Source of the DNA: Litorilituus sp.
Lineage (GTDB): Bacteria > Pseudomonadota > Gammaproteobacteria > Enterobacterales > Alteromonadaceae
Assembly (NCBI GenBank): GCA_030754235.1
Contig: JASMAS010000107.1
Span: forward strand, 1 to 35,167
DNA: 35,167 nucleotides
Direction of reading: 5' to 3'
Each line of letters starts with the position of its first letter. The stretch's first letter is position 1. Both the position numbers and the translations under genes were made by a program. Of this stretch, positions 1-8,985 are shown piece by piece. The notes under the pieces were generated by a model that searched no databases, was not told the DNA's origin, and worked only from the letters and a program-made list of their open reading frames with translations.

Positions 1-324
1 GCGCTAACGGCAGATAATAAAATAGTGCAAGGTTGCAATGTTGAAAATGCTTCTTATGGTTTAACCGTATGTGCAGAGCGTAATTGTATTGCTCAAGGAG
101 TAATCAATAATGAAACCACAGGTACTGTTAAATATATAGCCATGGTAATTTATACCAAACAAGAAAAACTCACACCGCCATGTGGTGCTTGTCGACAGGT
201 CATTAGTGAATTTTTCCCTCAAGATGCTCAGGTGATGGCAGCTAACCATCTAAATGAGCAAAAAGTATGGACCGTTGAGCAATTATTGCCGGATGCTTTT
301 TTGTCATCTGACTTACTAGATTAA
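1..324 (+). CDS. cdd: Cytidine deaminase, 3' part (5' end outside window)
   Basis: Deaminates cytidine and deoxycytidine to uridine and deoxyuridine in pyrimidine salvage (cytoplasmic zinc enzyme). The reading frame is open from base 1 and the visible 107 residues hold the whole zinc site: GCNVENASYG, then CAERN (Cys ligand plus catalytic Glu), then PCGACRQV (two Cys ligands). The C-terminus with TVEQLLPDAF matches the short, about 130-residue homotetrameric type rather than the 294-residue E. coli type, so only some 20-25 residues should be missing. The GTG at base 25 is an internal codon, not the start. deoA follows 67 bases later on the same strand, which fits a nucleoside-salvage operon. 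Confidence 0.93.
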   Translation, partial: ALTADNKIVQGCNVENASYGLTVCAERNCIAQGVINNETTGTVKYIAMVIYTKQEKLTPPCGACRQVISEFFPQDAQVMAANHLNEQKVWTVEQLLPDAFLSSDLLD

Positions 325-391
325 GCTTAATAAAGAAAGCTAATTAAACGATTAATAGAAAAATATAATAAGTTATAAAGGATTTGAATTG

Positions 392-1699
392 ATGTTATTA
401 CCTCAAGAGATAATCGCTAAAAAGCGTGATAATAAGATATTAACCACAGATGAAATTGGCTCATTTGTTAAGGGTTTAGTATCAAATAATTTCAATGACG
501 CACAAGTAGGTGCTATGGCAATGGCCATTTTTCAACAGGGGCTCACTGCCCAAGAAACAGTAGAGCTTACCCAAGCTATGATGCATTCGGGTGAGGTTTT
601 ATCATGGCAACATCTTGATGGACCAATAGTAGATAAGCACTCTACAGGTGGCGTGGGTGATAAAGTAAGCTTTATGCTCGCTGCTATTGTTGCTGCATGT
701 GGTGGTTATGTGCCAATGATTTCGGGTCGTGGTTTAGGACATACAGGTGGTACTGCCGATAAGTTAGAGAGTATTGCAGGTTTTAATGTTCAGCCTAGTT
801 TAGGCGATTTTAAACAGATCGTAGCTGATTTAGGCATGGCAATTATTTCACAAACCCCAGAGCTTGCACCAGCAGATAGACGTTTATATAGCATACGAGA
901 TGTAACGGCTACGGTTCCCTCTATTCCACTGATTACGGCGTCAATTTTATCTAAGAAACTTGCTGCTGGGCTTGATGCTCTTGTGATGGATGTTAAAGTG
1001 GGTAATGGCGCTCAGATGACAGATTTACAGCAGGCAAGAATGCTTGCACAAAGTATTACTGATGTCGCAAATAATGCTGGTGTTAACACGCAAGCCATTA
1101 TCACTGATATGAATCAAGTATTGGGCAGTACAGCAGGCAATGCTTTGGAAATTTATGAAACGGTTAAATATTTAACCGGAAAATTGCGTGAACCTAGGCT
1201 ACATCAAGTGGTTGTTAGTTTAGCTAAAGCGATGTTAATTAACACTAAACTTGTTAATAATGAAGAAGAAGCTCTTGTTAAAATTGACCATGCTTTAGCA
1301 TCAGGCAAAGCAGCTGAAATATTTAGTAAAATGATCAGCCGATTAGGTGGGCCAAACGATTTATTAGAAAACCCTTGGCGCTCTATGAGCAAAGCAAATT
1401 ATATTGTTGAAGTTTTAGCTCCTAGTCATGGTTACATTAGTGCCATGCAAACAAAAGATATTGGTTTGTCTGTTGTAGCGCTTGGTGGAGGTAGAGTAGA
1501 TAATACTTCAAAAATTGATCATAGTGTTGGTTTTGACCGTATTTTACCCATTGGCACCCTTGTTAATCGAGGTGACGTACTAGCAAGAGTTCATGCTAGT
1601 TGTGAAAATAGTGCCAAAATGGCAAGCCAGCAATATATAGATGCACTAACATTTGCTGACGATCCTGTAGCCGAACAAGCAGTGATATACACTTTATAA
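392..1699 (+). CDS. deoA: Thymidine phosphorylase
   Basis: Cleaves thymidine (and deoxyuridine) with phosphate to the free base and deoxyribose-1-phosphate, so it follows Cdd in the salvage path. The product is 435 residues, against about 440 for E. coli DeoA. The N-terminus MLLPQEIIAKKRD matches the family start. KHSTGGVGDK (residues 82-91) and SGRGLGHTGGTADKLES (from residue 111) form the phosphate and pyrimidine binding site. The ATG at 392 is preferred over the adjacent TTG at 389 because of the family N-terminus; AAAGG at 377-381 is the ribosome binding site. It ends 28 bases before the convergent hydrolase gene, and no clear terminator is visible between them. Confidence 0.96.
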   Translation: MLLPQEIIAKKRDNKILTTDEIGSFVKGLVSNNFNDAQVGAMAMAIFQQGLTAQETVELTQAMMHSGEVLSWQHLDGPIVDKHSTGGVGDKVSFMLAAIVAACGGYVPMISGRGLGHTGGTADKLESIAGFNVQPSLGDFKQIVADLGMAIISQTPELAPADRRLYSIRDVTATVPSIPLITASILSKKLAAGLDALVMDVKVGNGAQMTDLQQARMLAQSITDVANNAGVNTQAIITDMNQVLGSTAGNALEIYETVKYLTGKLREPRLHQVVVSLAKAMLINTKLVNNEEEALVKIDHALASGKAAEIFSKMISRLGGPNDLLENPWRSMSKANYIVEVLAPSHGYISAMQTKDIGLSVVALGGGRVDNTSKIDHSVGFDRILPIGTLVNRGDVLARVHASCENSAKMASQQYIDALTFADDPVAEQAVIYTL

Positions 1700-1727
1700 A
1701 TTAACCCATTCAAGCCGATATTATCGT

Positions 1728-2795
1728 TTAGAATTCGTTGATAACATGTTTTACTACATAAAAAAGGCAATCATTTAAGGCAACTTTTTTGTTAGTGGTT
1801 GCCTTAAAAATACGTAAATTTTGTTTACATACTAACTGATTATCTCGGTTGTAAAAATATTCATCAATAACATTCAATCCTTTTTCGTTGAGTAACTTTA
1901 GGTTGCTTAAGCCATTACCGTCAGTCCAACCAATCATTTCATCTTGATGGGCGCCACCAAAGTTTAAGAATTCTATGCCGTTTTTAAGGGTGACTCCACT
2001 GTAACCCTTATCGTGTTCAGCGTAAGATAAGTTGGCATCATTGCTAACTTGCAAACGTAGCGGGCGGTAAATAATCTCAACATTTTTTTCTTGATGAATG
2101 TAGCCAATATTTTCACAATCAGCTATTTGACAAATACCGGCATAGGCTACTTCATGTGCTTGTTCATCTAAACTACCACCGCATTCAATGGTGATAAATG
2201 GACAATTAAAATCTTGCTCCATGAGTGCGCCTAAGGTTAAATCTGACAGGATCAGTGTTTGGCAAAAAAATGAAGCTAGTGATAATGTTTCAGTGGTTAT
2301 GGATGAGCAAACTGAGAAAGTAGGGCCAGCGCTTGAAGCATTATGAAGATCGATCACCATTTCAGGATTGACGTCACGTATTGCTTGCTCAATAAGTTGG
2401 GCTCTTTCATAGTAGCCTTGTTGATCATCTTGAAAGCTATGTCGCTGTCCTACATTACCAAAGCAACGGTTAATATCTTTAGAGCCGTTAGTAGTTCGAT
2501 GAGTGAATAGTGGTGTGGTTGATGCTGCTTCAACCGAGCAAATAATAAAGCGTAAATTTGTTTGTGGTAATTGCTTCTCTTTTTTTGTGATTAACCATCG
2601 ATGTAGGGCAATTAAACCTGACGGTTCATTACCTTGGAGAAGTGTGGTAATAACGCGATACTTTTGTGTGTCTTTCCCTGTTATGTCTATCACGGTAAGG
2701 CCGGTCATGGAGAGAAGAAACTGTACATAATCGGCATGCAAGTCTTGCCAAGTTGGGTTGTTAAGAAAGTTAATCTCGCTATAATCTATTTCCAT
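1728..2795 (-). CDS. Succinylglutamate desuccinylase/aspartoacylase-family hydrolase (M14-like)
   Basis: The 355-residue protein has the layout of the AstE/AspA zinc hydrolases, which remove an acyl group from an acyl-amino acid. Seen motifs: LLQGNEPSG at 52-60 where the family has HGNExxG, KDINRCFG (107-113) matching the substrate-binding DxNRxF, DLHN (149-152) with the distal zinc His151, and IECGG (203-207) with the probable catalytic Glu204. The first zinc His is Gln54 here (codon CAA). It is clearly not standard AstE, being longer and divergent, and none of its neighbours belong to arginine catabolism. The start has AAGG 8 bases upstream. It may be an active variant or have lost metal binding; the substrate is unknown. 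Confidence 0.8.
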   Translation of the reverse strand: MEIDYSEINFLNNPTWQDLHADYVQFLLSMTGLTVIDITGKDTQKYRVITTLLQGNEPSGLIALHRWLITKKEKQLPQTNLRFIICSVEAASTTPLFTHRTTNGSKDINRCFGNVGQRHSFQDDQQGYYERAQLIEQAIRDVNPEMVIDLHNASSAGPTFSVCSSITTETLSLASFFCQTLILSDLTLGALMEQDFNCPFITIECGGSLDEQAHEVAYAGICQIADCENIGYIHQEKNVEIIYRPLRLQVSNDANLSYAEHDKGYSGVTLKNGIEFLNFGGAHQDEMIGWTDGNGLSNLKLLNEKGLNVIDEYFYNRDNQLVCKQNLRIFKATTNKKVALNDCLFYVVKHVINEF

Positions 2796-2989
2796 ATTCT
2801 TGCCTTAAATGGGCTCGTTTTTAACAAATTAATCACACCACGCGCTTAAGTATAAGAAGTAGCATGTCATATATTGCTGATATAGGGTTTTGATTAAGGT
2901 CAATAAAAGTGGTTGAACTCTAAAAAAAGTACATTAAAATTTGATATCGGGCTAAACTGTCAACACTAACTAGCTTTGAGTACAACTAA

Positions 2990-3340
2990 ATGATAGAAGA
3001 AACAATTTTTTCAAAAATTATCCGTCAAGAAATTCCAACTCCACTTTTATATCAAGATGATTTAGTGACGGCTTTTAGAGATATAGCCCCACGGGCTAGT
3101 ACTCATATCCTTATTGTACCTAACAACCACATCGCTACGGTGAATGATGTCAGTGAAAGTGACGAGTTAACGATGGGACGTATGATCACGGTTGCCAAAA
3201 AACTAGCTAAGGCTGAAGGTATAGATGAGCATGGCTACCGTTTAATTATCAATTGTAATGAAGACGGAGGACAGGAGGTCTTTCATATCCATATGCATTT
3301 ATTAGGTGGTCAGCGTTTAGGTCCAATGTTAGCGCTATAA
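2990..3340 (+). CDS. hinT: HIT-family purine nucleoside phosphoramidase
   Basis: A 116-residue HinT-type protein (E. coli HinT has 119), which hydrolyses AMP bonded to amines, such as lysyl-AMP, in the cytoplasm. The catalytic histidine triad is seen at 99-103 as HIHMH followed by LLGGQRLG; the nucleotide-binding strand ILIVPNNHI lies at 40-48. The start codon is supported by the family N-terminus ([16 protein letters not shown]). It is a single gene between a minus-strand hydrolase and a two-component pair, and nothing suggests an operon. Confidence 0.95.
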   Translation: MIEETIFSKIIRQEIPTPLLYQDDLVTAFRDIAPRASTHILIVPNNHIATVNDVSESDELTMGRMITVAKKLAKAEGIDEHGYRLIINCNEDGGQEVFHIHMHLLGGQRLGPMLAL

Positions 3341-3469
3341 TCGCTTAAAAAGCGATAAGTGGTTGCAAAGTTACGATTAAAGGTGGTGCACAATGATCAT
3401 TAGTCACCCATACTTAGATTGATAATTCATTTAATAGCTGAACTACCATAGCGTTATTTAGGATAGTGT

Positions 3470-4531
3470 GTGAACTGGAAAGAATTGCTGGAAAATAGAA
3501 ACCGTTTATTTTGGTTAGCGCATAGCGTTGGTTGGCTTGGTTTTGCTTTAGTGCACTATTTAGGATCATTATTGCATGACCTGCGTGATATTTTTGTCAT
3601 GATTATTCTTTTAAACGCCTATGCAGGTTGGCTTTTTACTGTGCCATTGCGTTATATCTATCGTCGTGTTTGGAATTTGCCGCCAATAAAAATAGCTCTT
3701 GTTGTTATTATTGCTTCATACCTAACCGGAGTGCTGTGGCAAGTAGTTAAAAACATTAATTATTGGGAAATCTACAAGCACGGTTATCAACCTGATTTTT
3801 GGTTGATGTACACACGATCTAGTGTTTGGTCTTTTTATATTATCCTTAGTTGGAGTGGCTTATATTTTGGTACTAAATACTATCAAATGTTCCAAGTAGA
3901 AAAGCAACGTGTGTTAAAAGCGAATACAGTTGCTCATCAAGCGCAGCTAAAAATGCTGCGTTACCAACTTAATCCCCATTTTCTATTTAATACTTTAAAT
4001 GCTATTTCTACACTTATTCTGTTAAAAGAAAATGTAACGGCTAATAGTATGGTCACAAAACTCAGTGACTTTTTACGTTATTCGCTTGAAAAAGATCCGA
4101 TGAAAAAAGTCACTTTAAATGATGAAATTCAAGCCCTAGAATTATATTTAGCTATTGAAAAAGTACGCTTTGAAGAGCGCCTTCAAATTGACGTTAATAT
4201 CAGTGAACAGTGCCAAAATGCACTTGTACCAAGCATGATTTTACAACCCTTAGCTGAAAACGCCATCAAGCATGCTATAGCAACACAAGAGCAGGGCGGT
4301 AGTATTACCATTTCAGTAAATAATTTTGGTGAAGATCTTATGATTGAAGTGGCAGATGATGGACCCGGCACAGAAATCATTGATGGTAATTTATATCGTG
4401 AAAATGGAGTCGGTTTAGTCAATACTCGTGAACGATTACAAGCCTTGTATCGTAAAAACTTTTCTTTAATAGTTGCCAATAATACCCCCTCTGGTGTTAA
4501 AGTAAATATTCGTATGCCATTTGAGTTGTAA
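3470..4531 (+). CDS. LytS/YehU-type membrane sensor histidine kinase
   Basis: A 353-residue kinase that should phosphorylate the response regulator encoded 13 bases downstream. Four hydrophobic segments lie in the first 145 residues, with no recognisable extracellular or GAF domain, followed by a short linker and a His_kinase (PF06580) domain. QLNPHFLFNTLNAIS carries the phospho-accepting His170. DFLRYSLE, the N-box region LQPLAENAIKHAI and the ATP-site DDGPG follow. This is the family of LytS, YehU/BtsS and AlgZ. The signal cannot be read from the sequence. Translation probably begins at GTG 3470, with TAGGAT a few bases upstream; no better start is seen in frame. Confidence 0.9.
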   Translation: MNWKELLENRNRLFWLAHSVGWLGFALVHYLGSLLHDLRDIFVMIILLNAYAGWLFTVPLRYIYRRVWNLPPIKIALVVIIASYLTGVLWQVVKNINYWEIYKHGYQPDFWLMYTRSSVWSFYIILSWSGLYFGTKYYQMFQVEKQRVLKANTVAHQAQLKMLRYQLNPHFLFNTLNAISTLILLKENVTANSMVTKLSDFLRYSLEKDPMKKVTLNDEIQALELYLAIEKVRFEERLQIDVNISEQCQNALVPSMILQPLAENAIKHAIATQEQGGSITISVNNFGEDLMIEVADDGPGTEIIDGNLYRENGVGLVNTRERLQALYRKNFSLIVANNTPSGVKVNIRMPFEL

Positions 4532-4544
4532 CAGGATTAAATCA

Positions 4545-5384
4545 ATGTCATTTAAGACACTTATTGTTGATGATGAACCCCTTGCGAGAAAGGGCTTAGT
4601 TATCCGCCTACAAGCGTATGATGATATCAACATTGTTGCTCAATGCAGTAATGGCAGAGAAGCTATTGAAGCGATACGTGCTGATGAAATAGATTTAATC
4701 TTTCTTGATATTCAAATGCCAGGTCTTAATGGTTTTCAAGTAATAGAAGAAATAAATAATCAAGGCCTTAACTTGCCCTCGGTTGTCTTTGTTACAGCAT
4801 ACGATCAGTACGCAATTAAAGCCTTCGAAGTTCATGCCTTAGATTACATCATGAAACCTGGCGATGAACAGCGTCTTGCTCAAACTATAGATAAAATACG
4901 ACAGAGTTTTATTGCAAGCACTGATTCCTATCATAAGGCTAAACTTGTTCGTTTAGTCAGTGATGTAACCGGTAATGATTGCCAGAAAATATTATCTGAG
5001 TTAGCCAATAATCAACCGGTTAGCTTATCCAATTATTCAGATGTTTTAGCTATAAAAGATGCTGGTGAAGTTAGCAGGGTTTTAGTTAAGGATATTATTT
5101 GGATTGATGCTGCTGGTGATTATATGTGTGTTCACACCGATGTTAAAAATGGCCAAGCAAGCCGTAATACGCATATTTTACGCCAAACAATGAAACAGTT
5201 AGAAGCACATTTAGATCCTAAGTTATTCATTAGAAATCATCGCTCTACTATTGTAAATAAACACTATATTCAAAAATTTTGTAGCCAAGTTAATGGGGAA
5301 TACTTTTTAGTACTTACCAATGGTAAAGAGTTAAAAGTGAGCCGCAGTTATAAAGAAAAAGTGAAACAAGGTATCAATAGTTAG
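4545..5384 (+). CDS. LytTR-family response regulator
   Basis: Partner of the preceding kinase; the two genes are 13 bases apart and surely co-transcribed. Residues 1-120 form a receiver domain: VDDEP acidic pocket, phospho-acceptor Asp55 in FLDIQMPG, Thr in VTAYD, and the conserved Lys-Pro in MKPGDE. Residues about 175-279 form a LytTR DNA-binding domain (VLVKDIIWIDAAGDYMCVHT, then FIRNHRSTIVNKHYI), which binds DNA through a beta fold rather than a helix-turn-helix. The start is ATG 4545, with AGGA at 4533-4536 at good spacing. A longer frame from 4521 would overlap the kinase and lacks family similarity. The family resembles LytR, BtsR/YehT and AlgR. Confidence 0.93.
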   Translation: MSFKTLIVDDEPLARKGLVIRLQAYDDINIVAQCSNGREAIEAIRADEIDLIFLDIQMPGLNGFQVIEEINNQGLNLPSVVFVTAYDQYAIKAFEVHALDYIMKPGDEQRLAQTIDKIRQSFIASTDSYHKAKLVRLVSDVTGNDCQKILSELANNQPVSLSNYSDVLAIKDAGEVSRVLVKDIIWIDAAGDYMCVHTDVKNGQASRNTHILRQTMKQLEAHLDPKLFIRNHRSTIVNKHYIQKFCSQVNGEYFLVLTNGKELKVSRSYKEKVKQGINS

Positions 5385-5480
5385 GATAACGAGCTTAGGC
5401 ATTAGATTATTTACATGTTATTTTTTTTTCAGTGTCTATACTTAACGTATCAGCATATTACAAAAAAAAAGAGTCGCGTC

Positions 5481-5750
5481 ATGAAGGTGAGTTACATAGC
5501 CCATGTTTCAGGAAATGTGCAAGGAGTGTACTTTAGGGTCTCTAGTCAGCAAAAAGCAATTGAGTATGGGCTAAGTGGTTATGCTAAAAATTTAGCTGAT
5601 GGAGATGTTGAACTGATGCTTTGTGGTGAAGAACAAAATGTCGAAAAAATGCTGATCTGGTTAGAGAGTGGCCCAGAGCAAGCAGATGTTTCTCATTTAC
5701 TGAAGAAGAAAGTTGACTGGCAGGATCATAGTTTTTTCGCTATTTGTTAA
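5481..5750 (+). CDS. yccX: Acylphosphatase
   Basis: An 89-residue acylphosphatase, which hydrolyses carboxyl-phosphate bonds such as those of acetyl phosphate or carbamoyl phosphate. The signature GNVQGVYFR (11-19) includes the catalytic Arg19, and the second block GYAKNLADGDVE holds Asn37. The frame is open further upstream, to 5415, but that extension (MLFFFQCLYL...) is unlike the family, so ATG 5481 is taken. Its ribosome binding site is weak. Its stop overlaps that of the convergent DUF1653 gene within a shared TTAA. Confidence 0.9.
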   Translation: MKVSYIAHVSGNVQGVYFRVSSQQKAIEYGLSGYAKNLADGDVELMLCGEEQNVEKMLIWLESGPEQADVSHLLKKKVDWQDHSFFAIC

Positions 5751-5956
5751 TCTTCAATCCATTTAAAGCGTTGCATCGTTTTACCGTCCCGACAGATTAT
5801 TTCACTAAACATAGTTAATGGTCTTACCCAGATATCTCGATTATTCTCCCATGGGTGGTATACCACCTGATATTCTTCAGTTTCACTGTGTCGTGCAATA
5901 TGTATCACTTGGTAGTAACTACCTTTAAAATGTTGATATTTACCTAATTTTATCAT
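5747..5956 (-). CDS. DUF1653 family protein
   Basis: A 69-residue small basic-acidic protein of the DUF1653 family. Family features seen are GKYQHFKGSYYQVIHIARHSET near the start, VVYHPWENN in the middle and IWVRPLTMFSE towards the end. No biochemical role is established. The last four bases overlap the end of the convergent acylphosphatase gene, so neither gene has its own intergenic terminator. Confidence 0.85.
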   Translation of the reverse strand: MIKLGKYQHFKGSYYQVIHIARHSETEEYQVVYHPWENNRDIWVRPLTMFSEIICRDGKTMQRFKWIED

Positions 5957-6270
5957 TGCTTTCTCTTTTATATAAGACAGAGATTATGTGGCGTGTTACC
6001 TCTGCGCTATTAAGCGATAAGGTTGTATAACTAGGTCATAAACGCTATCTTTCGGCGCTATTTAAATGTAATTGCGCTTGGTTACGTGGAATTTACATAG
6101 AACAGCTTGTATTATACTGCTAGCACTGCGAGCAAAAAAGTAGTTAATTCTAACAAAATTCAAAAATGAAAGAACAACAAACATCAATGATAGGCTGTAA
6201 AGTATTCACTTTTTACAGCCAAGTTAATTTTATCTCAATTAGTCGTGCTTTATAATAAATTGTTAGTAGA
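5957..6270. other. Intergenic region between DUF1653 gene and ilvH
   Basis: This 314-base spacer contains no convincing reading frame. The promoter of the DUF1653 gene should lie at its left side and the 3' end of the ilvIH transcript at its right. The only clear structure is the hairpin at 6193-6220. Confidence 0.6.
6193..6220 (-). terminator. Hairpin, possible ilvIH transcript end
   Basis: A perfect 9-bp inverted repeat, GGCTGTAAA / TTTACAGCC, encloses a 10-base loop, about 50 bases beyond the ilvH stop. There is no clean T-run on the minus strand, so it may be a weak terminator or an RNA-stabilising 3' stem. Confidence 0.4.
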
Positions 6271-6768
6271 TCAAACCCTTAGAGCCTTTTCACCACGGGC
6301 GATACCAACACATCCTGATCGTACAGACTCAATAATTTCAGTCTCATTTTTTAAAGTATCAAGAAAAGCATTGAGTTTATCGCTACTACCTGTCAGTTCT
6401 ATAGTATAAATTTGTTTACCAATATCAACGATAGAGCCCCGGAAAATATCGCTAATACGTTTTACTTCTGTTCGTGATTTATCATTTATTGCAACTACTT
6501 TGACTAGTAATAACTCCCGTTCTACATGTTTTCGTTCGGTGAGATCGGTTATTTTCATCACATCAACTAACTTATTCACTTGCTTAACTATCTGTTCTAA
6601 TACTTTGTCATCACCTCGGGTAGCTATTGTGATTCGTGATAAAGTAATATCGTCTGTTGGTGCAACCGTTAAGCTTTCAATATTAAAAGCGCGTTGTGAA
6701 AATAAGCCGACTATACGCGATAAAGCCCCTGGTTCGTTTTCTAATAAAATCGATAATATATGACGCAT
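6271..6768 (-). CDS. ilvH: Acetolactate synthase III small (regulatory) subunit
   Basis: The regulatory subunit of acetohydroxyacid synthase, the first common enzyme of valine, leucine and isoleucine synthesis. The 165 residues (E. coli IlvH 163) begin with the ACT domain, [23 protein letters not shown], where valine binds for feedback inhibition. A C-terminal domain follows (VKVVAINDKSRTEVKRI...). It overlaps the stop of ilvI by one base (TAATG), so translation is coupled and the two subunits are made together. Control is through the ilvI leader. Confidence 0.96.
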   Translation of the reverse strand: MRHILSILLENEPGALSRIVGLFSQRAFNIESLTVAPTDDITLSRITIATRGDDKVLEQIVKQVNKLVDVMKITDLTERKHVERELLLVKVVAINDKSRTEVKRISDIFRGSIVDIGKQIYTIELTGSSDKLNAFLDTLKNETEIIESVRSGCVGIARGEKALRV

Positions 6769-8495
6769 TATGCTTTTACTCCTTTTTCAACCCACATGTC
6801 ATCAATAGCACCTTGGCGTATATGCATAGGGTATACATGTTCTTTTTCATCAACTAATACATCAACAAAGACAAGTTTGTTTTGAATGCTCAAAGCTTGT
6901 TCTAGCTTGCTATCAAGTTCATCCAAAGAATCAATTTTGATACCAATATGACCGTAGGCTTCAGCAATTTTGGTAAAATCTGGCAGTGACTCCATATAAG
7001 AAGAAGAGTGACGACCACCATAAACCATATCTTGCCATTGGCGAACCATGCCCAGAGAGCGATTATTTAAGGCAACAATGACAATAGGTAAATTATATTG
7101 CATGCAGGTTGATAATTCCTGAATATTCATCTGAATAGAACCATCACCGGTAATACAAATAACATGTTTATTAGGAAATGCGAGTTTGGCGCCCATCGCG
7201 GCAGGTAAACCAAAGCCCATAGTACCTGCACCACCTGAGTTTATCCATTGGCGAGGCTTAGCAAAGGGGTAGTATTGTGCGGCAAACATTTGATGCTGCC
7301 CAACATCGGAAGCAACATAGGCTTCACCATTTGTTATCTTATATAGGGCTTCTACTACGCGTTGAGGTTTTATTTTTTCACCTTCAACTTGTTTATAACC
7401 TACATGACGCATATCACGCCATAAGTGAATTTGTTGCCACCATTTTTGAAGAGCTTCTTCATCTGGGGTAAAATTACTTGCTTGAAGTTCATCAAGTAAC
7501 TGCTGCATAACCACATCTACCAGACCAACGACGGGGACATGGGCATTAATGGTTTTAGAAATAGAGGTTGGGTCAATATCAACATGAATGATGGTGGCAT
7601 CAGGGCAGAATTTTTCTACGTTATTTGTTACTCTATCATCAAACCGTGCTCCTAATGCTAGAATTACATCGGCATTTGCCATAGTTTTATTCGCTTCAAA
7701 AGAACCATGCATGCCAAGCATACCGACAAAGTTCTCGTGGGTGCCTGATATACCGCCAAGCCCCATCAGGGTGTTGGTTATCGGTGCCTTTAACGTTTCT
7801 ACTAATGTAGTCAATAACCCTGAAGCATCAGCTAGTACAATACCCCCTCCAGAATAAATCACCAGTTTTTTAGCTTCACTAATGGTTTTTACGGCTTTTT
7901 TAATTTGTTTTGGGTGTCCTTTTATATTGGGATTATAAGAGCGCATTTTTACATTGGTTTCTATGTTAAAGGGCACCTTATTTTGTGGCAGCATTAAGTC
8001 TTTTGGAATTTCTACAACCACAGGCCCAGGTCGGCCTGTGCTGGCAATATAAAATGCTTTTGCAATTACGTTTGGAATATCGGCTAGGTCACGACAGTTA
8101 AAGCTATGCTTAATTATTGGGCGAGTACAGCCAACAATATCAGTTTCTTGGAATGCGTCATTACCAATTAAGGTTGTCGGTACTTGTCCCGCTAACACGA
8201 CCATGGGTATCGAGTCCATATATGCCGTAGCTATGCCCGTTACACAGTTCGTGGCCCCAGGCCCTGATGTGGCTAGGACCACACCTACCTTACCCGTTGC
8301 TCGTGTATAGCCGTCAGCCATATGCGTTGCCGCTTGTTCGTGTCGGACTAAAATATGTTCAATTTCATCTTGCTGAAAAATAGCATCGTACAGATCGAGT
8401 ACGGAACCACCAGGGTAGCCAAAGATATACTTAACTTTGAGCGCAGAAAGTGCTTTTACTACCATTTCAGCACCGGAGAAAACCTCTGTTGTCAT
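6768..8495 (-). CDS. ilvI: Acetolactate synthase III catalytic subunit
   Basis: Condenses two pyruvates to acetolactate, or pyruvate with 2-ketobutyrate, using thiamine diphosphate, Mg and FAD. The 575 residues match E. coli IlvI (574). Seen features: the activating Glu53 in [18 protein letters not shown]; the SGPGATN loop; the central FAD region ([12 protein letters not shown]); and the ThDP/Mg motif beginning [12 protein letters not shown] and ending ALNN, about residues 438-466. The ribosome binding site AAGGAT precedes the ATG at good spacing. It forms a two-gene operon with ilvH and is preceded by an attenuator. Confidence 0.96.
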   Translation of the reverse strand: MTTEVFSGAEMVVKALSALKVKYIFGYPGGSVLDLYDAIFQQDEIEHILVRHEQAATHMADGYTRATGKVGVVLATSGPGATNCVTGIATAYMDSIPMVVLAGQVPTTLIGNDAFQETDIVGCTRPIIKHSFNCRDLADIPNVIAKAFYIASTGRPGPVVVEIPKDLMLPQNKVPFNIETNVKMRSYNPNIKGHPKQIKKAVKTISEAKKLVIYSGGGIVLADASGLLTTLVETLKAPITNTLMGLGGISGTHENFVGMLGMHGSFEANKTMANADVILALGARFDDRVTNNVEKFCPDATIIHVDIDPTSISKTINAHVPVVGLVDVVMQQLLDELQASNFTPDEEALQKWWQQIHLWRDMRHVGYKQVEGEKIKPQRVVEALYKITNGEAYVASDVGQHQMFAAQYYPFAKPRQWINSGGAGTMGFGLPAAMGAKLAFPNKHVICITGDGSIQMNIQELSTCMQYNLPIVIVALNNRSLGMVRQWQDMVYGGRHSSSYMESLPDFTKIAEAYGHIGIKIDSLDELDSKLEQALSIQNKLVFVDVLVDEKEHVYPMHIRQGAIDDMWVEKGVKA

Positions 8496-8530
8496 GTTGA
8501 AATCCTTAGTTTTATTTATGTTTAGAATAT

Positions 8531-8622
8531 AAAAAAACCCTCGGTCTAAATAGAGCGAGGGTTTGGTTTTTTTGCCATTTACTTTTATTAACTCTTAGCT
8601 TTTTACCTCACCTAACCCTCGC
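8531..8622 (-). promoter_or_regulatory. ilvIH attenuator (antiterminator and terminator)
   Basis: Reading along the minus strand there are three mutually exclusive segments: GCGAGGGTTAGG (8622-8611), CCAAACCCTCGC (8566-8555) and CGAGGGTTT (8543-8535). Segment 2 can pair with segment 1 (antiterminator) or with segment 3. The second pairing makes a 9-bp GC-containing stem (8564-8556 with 8543-8535) followed by seven U residues (8537-8531), a typical intrinsic terminator. Segment 1 lies inside the leader-peptide frame, as required for ribosome-controlled attenuation. Family knowledge: this is how ilvGMEDA and ilvBN are controlled in enterobacteria, whereas E. coli ilvIH itself is known for Lrp control. 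Confidence 0.88.
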
Positions 8623-8690
8623 AGTGATTTGACATTCACTACGACTATGAGGACAACATTAAGTGGGTTAATGGGTGTTGTTAAGTTCAT
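8595..8690 (-). CDS. ilvIH leader peptide
   Basis: A 31-residue frame starting at ATG 8690 and ending in TAA at 8595. Its centre is LNVVLIVVVNV, so Leu, Val and Ile codons cluster just before attenuator segment 1. Starvation for any of the three amino acids would stall the ribosome there and favour the antiterminator. No strong Shine-Dalgarno sequence is visible. The peptide itself is expected to have no function beyond being translated. Confidence 0.85.
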   Translation of the reverse strand: MNLTTPINPLNVVLIVVVNVKSLRGLGEVKS

Positions 8691-8740
8691 CTTTGTTGGC
8701 TAAGTAGATTAAAAATAAAAAATATCAGTACATAGCTATA

Positions 8741-8769
8741 CTTTTAAAGTGTTTATACACAACTGTCAA
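8741..8769 (-). promoter_or_regulatory. Candidate sigma-70 promoter of ilvIH
   Basis: On the minus strand, TTGACA (8769-8764, a perfect -35) is followed after 17 bases by TAAAAG (8746-8741). Transcription would begin near 8734, giving a leader RNA of about 200 bases before the attenuator U-run, a sensible length. The -10 match is modest. The remaining sequence up to 8985 is AT-rich, with no further structure I can name. Confidence 0.5.
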
Positions 8770-8985
8770 TCATTAAATACAAAACCAGTAAATTTATAGA
8801 CCCTAATACCCTAATTAATGTTGACTATAGCAAGTTATATGAGGTCGCAATCATAATTTATTGTTTTTACTATTTTAATGAACTTTAATGTTTTATAGTG
8901 TTCTTTATTACACTTATTAACAATATCATTTATTTTATCAGTGTAAACTGTAAATTAACGTCGAACTTAAATAGCGAGAAAGCAG

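Noticed and set aside
1728..2795. Possible assignment as AstE of the arginine succinyltransferase pathway
   Set aside because: It lacks the AstE HGNE histidine, is longer, and no ast genes are adjacent; only family-level naming is justified.
3340..3356. Hairpin ATCGCTT-AAA-AAGCGAT after hinT, considered as a terminator
   Set aside because: The stem is short and AT-rich and has no T-run on the plus strand; not strong enough to call.
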